DNA from: Verrucomicrobiaceae bacterium
GTDB lineage: Bacteria; Verrucomicrobiota; Verrucomicrobiae; Verrucomicrobiales; Akkermansiaceae
DNA length: 13,603 bases
Assembly: GCA_003820635.1 (NCBI GenBank)
Contig: RPOS01000083.1
Span: 1 to 13,603, forward strand
Reading direction: 5' to 3'
Position numbers and translations under genes: made by a program. The stretch's first letter is position 1. Every line of letters starts with the position of its first letter. This document shows positions 12,947 to 13,603 of this stretch, one piece after another. The notes under the pieces are model-generated. The model had not been told where the DNA came from. It was given only the letters and a program-made list of their open reading frames with translations, and searched no databases.

Positions 12947-13603
12947 TCACCCGATCAAGGGCATCTTCTGATAGTTTGCGCCAAGGATGGGCTTGAGATC
13001 CGGGGCTTTGAGCCAGTCGCCCAACAGGCTGCCATAGACGCTGCGGAAATCGACGCTGTGCTTGATGTCCCCCTCCGACAGATCAGTGAGGCTGGGATGT
13101 TTGCCGTGGAGGCCGCCCTTGACGGCGGGGCCGGCGACGAAGAGGCAGGAGGCCTTGCCGTGGTCGGTGCCGGCGCTGGCGTTTTCCGCGACGCGGCGGC
13201 CGAACTCGGAGAAGGTCATGAGCACCACGCGCTGGTCGTTGCCCTGCTGCTTGAGATCCGCGAAGAAGGATTTCAGCGCGCTGTCGAGCTGGCCTAACAG
13301 GCGGTCGTGCGAGTCGACCTGCTGGTTGTGGGTGTCGAAGCCGCCGTGGCTGACATAATAGACGCGGCTGGGCATGCCGCCGGCGATCATGCGGGAAACC
13401 AGGTTGAGGTTTCGCGCGAGCGGAGTGCCGTCATAGCGGACGGTGGTTTTGTGTTTGGCGGCGAGTTCGAGGATTTTGCTGGAGGAAACGCGGGCATCGA
13501 GGGCGACACCTTCGAGGAAGGCGAGATTGCCCTCGCCGGTGATGCCGCCGTGTTTGCCACCAGCGGGCATGTCGATGGAGGCCCCGGCGGCGGGTGTTTC
13601 GTC
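12947..13603 (-). CDS. DUF1501 family protein (5' end outside the window)
   Basis: The C-terminal 218 residues are visible; the frame stays open to the window edge, so the true start is beyond 13603. Recognisable DUF1501 parts are LARNLNLVSRMIAGGMPSRV, YYVSHGGFDTHNQQ, HDRLLGQLDSALKSFFADL, RVVLMTFSEFGRRVAENAS and GTDHGKASCLFVAG, close to the C-terminus. The fold belongs to the alkaline phosphatase/sulfatase-like group, and members usually carry Tat-type signals. Function is unproven. The genes are very abundant in Planctomycetes and Verrucomicrobia, often next to DUF1800 genes; any such neighbour would lie outside the window. The stop at 12947 is 100 bp before skp, so the two may be separate units. 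Confidence 0.93.
   Translation of the reverse strand, partial: DETPAAGASIDMPAGGKHGGITGEGNLAFLEGVALDARVSSSKILELAAKHKTTVRYDGTPLARNLNLVSRMIAGGMPSRVYYVSHGGFDTHNQQVDSHDRLLGQLDSALKSFFADLKQQGNDQRVVLMTFSEFGRRVAENASAGTDHGKASCLFVAGPAVKGGLHGKHPSLTDLSEGDIKHSVDFRSVYGSLLGDWLKAPDLKPILGANYQKMPLIG

Noticed and set aside
1..13603. CRISPR array, transposase, prophage, toxin-antitoxin or defence system
   Set aside because: No regularly spaced repeats, transposase motifs, or paired small toxin/antitoxin genes were seen; the coding content is largely housekeeping.

Overview
The window is about 13.6 kb of GC-rich bacterial chromosome (roughly 60-65% GC by eye) carrying mostly housekeeping genes. The organism has an outer membrane: it encodes a lipid A enzyme (lpxD) and a periplasmic chaperone (skp). 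It also encodes a secreted protease with a PEP-CTERM tail and a DUF1501 protein, and its starts lack Shine-Dalgarno (SD) sequences. Together these suggest the Planctomycetes-Verrucomicrobia group, most likely a Verrucomicrobiaceae-like bacterium. This placement is inferred from protein families; no database search was run.

Left part (1-1810): a minus-strand tRNA-Cys(GCA) with a clear TTGACA-17-TAACTA promoter and a 15-bp palindrome just upstream of it. Next are two minus-strand genes, a secreted proline-rich protein and a DUF1232 membrane protein. A small plus-strand membrane protein is transcribed divergently from them. Middle part (1869-7039): plus-strand fabG, sixA, the PEP-CTERM serine protease, an orphan parA, hisF and accD. 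They are separated by gaps holding hairpins, an imperfect 38-nt direct repeat and an SD-like sequence without a start codon. accD meets a minus-strand acidic hypothetical gene at a palindrome that contains both stop codons.

Right part (7600-13603): a plus-strand tRNA-Val(UAC) and a 3D-domain lipoprotein gene, convergent with a minus-strand block. Read in its own direction, that block is a DUF1501 protein (5' part outside the window), skp, lpxD, ndk, a strong intrinsic terminator, an uncharacterised gene with an apparent -1 frameshift near its 3' end, and a cardiolipin synthase gene.

The main shared theme is the cell envelope: fabG and accD (fatty acids), lpxD (lipid A), skp (outer-membrane protein folding), cls (cardiolipin), the 3D-domain lipoprotein and the exported protease. 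I found no phage, transposase, CRISPR array or obvious defence system. The most notable observations are the frameshift, the absence of SD sequences before every start, and several unexplained palindromes and repeats between genes.
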